Origin: Terrisporobacter mayombei
Lineage (GTDB): Bacteria; Bacillota; Clostridia; Peptostreptococcales; Peptostreptococcaceae
Reading direction: 5' to 3'
Assembly: GCF_020748465.1 (NCBI RefSeq)
Contig: NZ_JAHZMP010000001.1
Coordinates: forward strand, 1,116,001-1,180,000
DNA: 64,000 nt
How positions within the stretch are numbered: the stretch's first letter is position 1; every line of letters begins with the position of its first letter. Positions 63,510-64,000 of the stretch are shown piece by piece. A program made the position numbers and the translations under genes. The notes below the pieces were generated by a model, which did no database searches, was not told the origin of the DNA, and saw only the letters and a program-made list of their open reading frames with translations.

Positions 63510-63908
63510 ATGAAAAAAGTAGATCCAAAAACCCTTGAAAAGTTCGCTAAAGAAAAAAATATTGATAAAAACAAAGTTGAAAAAATAGCTGAAGGTTATA
63601 AAGGAAAGTCAGAGGATGAACTTATTGATGAGCTTGTAAAAATCGGTAAAAACTTAAAAGGTAAAGATGAAGTAGTCTCTAAATTCAAAAATTTCTTAGA
63701 TCCGCAACAACAAGAGAAGCTTGATACTATAATGAATAAAATAACAAACGCAGAAGTACAAGAAAAAGTTAAGAAAAATACTAAAAAGACTAAGTCTATT
63801 AATAAAAATACTCAAATTGAAGAAAGCACACCTACTCCTAAGAAAAAGGTTAAAAAAGTTAAAAAGGTTAAAAAATCATCTAATAGAGATAGTTCATCAG
63901 AAAATTAA
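63510..63908 (+). CDS. Hypothetical Lys-tailed protein
   Basis: Unrecognised soluble 132-aa protein. Residues 1-85 are predicted helical and charged (KKVDPKTLEKFAKEKNIDKNKVEKIAEGYKGKSEDELIDELVKIGKNLKGK). The C-terminal third is a disordered basic tail in which KKV is repeated (KKKVKKVKKVKKSS). Basic repeat tails of this type bind DNA, RNA or polyanions. The ATG at 63510 follows AAAGGAG. Function unknown. Confidence 0.8.
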   Translation: MKKVDPKTLEKFAKEKNIDKNKVEKIAEGYKGKSEDELIDELVKIGKNLKGKDEVVSKFKNFLDPQQQEKLDTIMNKITNAEVQEKVKKNTKKTKSINKNTQIEESTPTPKKKVKKVKKVKKSSNRDSSSEN

Positions 63909-63923
63909 TTTATCAACTAATAG

Positions 63924-63957
63924 AAAAATCCAACAATTTTATATTGTTGGATTTTTC
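63924..63957. terminator. Bidirectional terminator at the right end
   Basis: AAAAATCCAACAAT and ATTGTTGGATTTTT arms with a four-base loop between the Lys-tailed gene and a minus-strand frame that enters from the right edge. Confidence 0.85.
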
Positions 63958-63961
63958 TATG

Positions 63962-64000
63962 CTATTCAATTAGTTTATTAGTTACATCTTCAATATTAAT
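63962..64000 (-). CDS. C-terminal end of a gene entering from the right edge (partial)
   Basis: Twelve codons in one frame, INIEDVTNKLIE, then TAG at 63962, directly before a terminator. Only the position and the terminator support it; identity cannot be judged. Confidence 0.35.
   Translation of the reverse strand: MNIEDVTNKLIE

Overview
The window is a low-GC (AT-rich) chromosomal segment from a spore-forming, anaerobic Clostridia. The gene content and order point to the Peptostreptococcaceae (Paraclostridium / Paeniclostridium / Romboutsia / Clostridioides neighbourhood): TIGR03960-TIGR03936-rng-rplU-prp-rpmA-obgE-yhbY, the maf-radC-mreBCD-PBP2-minCDE-rodA-mgsA cell-shape operon, an rnfCDGEAB operon, and polA-coaE-lytic transglycosylase. 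From memory this order matches Clostridioides difficile closely; the species itself cannot be fixed by reading. No insertion sequence, prophage block or CRISPR array was seen.

Layout. 1-6.9 kb (minus): one operon running from a radical-SAM pair through RNase G to ribosomal proteins L21 and L27, the L27-processing protease Prp, ObgE and YhbY, with a strong promoter at 6854-6882. 7.2-8.4 kb (plus): a flavodiiron O2/NO reductase. 8.4-18.8 kb (minus): nucleotide housekeeping (Maf), RadC, then MreBCD, a very long PBP2, MinCDE, RodA and methylglyoxal synthase. 19-24.2 kb (minus): the Rnf ferredoxin:NAD+ ion pump. 24.4-28.7 kb (minus): a SpoIIB-like SPOR protein, a four-SH3 NlpC/P60 peptidoglycan hydrolase, a VOC protein, an EEP-fold hydrolase and an unknown protein. 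29-32.3 kb (minus): a four-gene module of LytTR regulator, GHKL kinase, YhfC intramembrane protease and DUF3887 lipoprotein. 32.4-36.6 kb: XRE-cupin regulator divergent from alanine racemase, bacteriohemerythrin, IlvE, a small metal-binding protein. 36.6-42.1 kb (minus): polA-coaE-SLT-peptide-binding lipoprotein-HMA operon. 42.4 kb: tRNA-Leu(CAA). 42.5-53.2 kb (minus): DUF1848, orphan holin-like protein, chemoreceptor, PdxST vitamin B6 synthase, lipase-like hydrolase, PEBP protein with a decayed downstream gene, metallophosphoesterase, lipoprotein, M18 aminopeptidase, DUF896. 53.2-64 kb: MocR-type regulator, PHP phosphatase, SpoVB, a Cys-rich CdeC-like spore protein flanked by two Asn/Tyr-rich beta-type proteins, a GC-rich structured RNA, a zinc-dependent phospholipase-C-like protein, BioY and a Lys-tailed protein.

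The strongest items for a second look are: the structured non-coding RNA at about 60297-60485 (minus; 6S-like rod, identity open); the CdeC-like exosporium protein with a 9 x 6-bp Asp-Arg array; a frameshifted small membrane-protein pseudogene directly after the PEBP gene; a perfect 31-bp inverted repeat after alr with a competing arm; the spoVB start site buried in a terminator-like hairpin; a GTACAAT palindrome inside the pdxST promoter; and the LytTR/GHKL/YhfC/DUF3887 operon.
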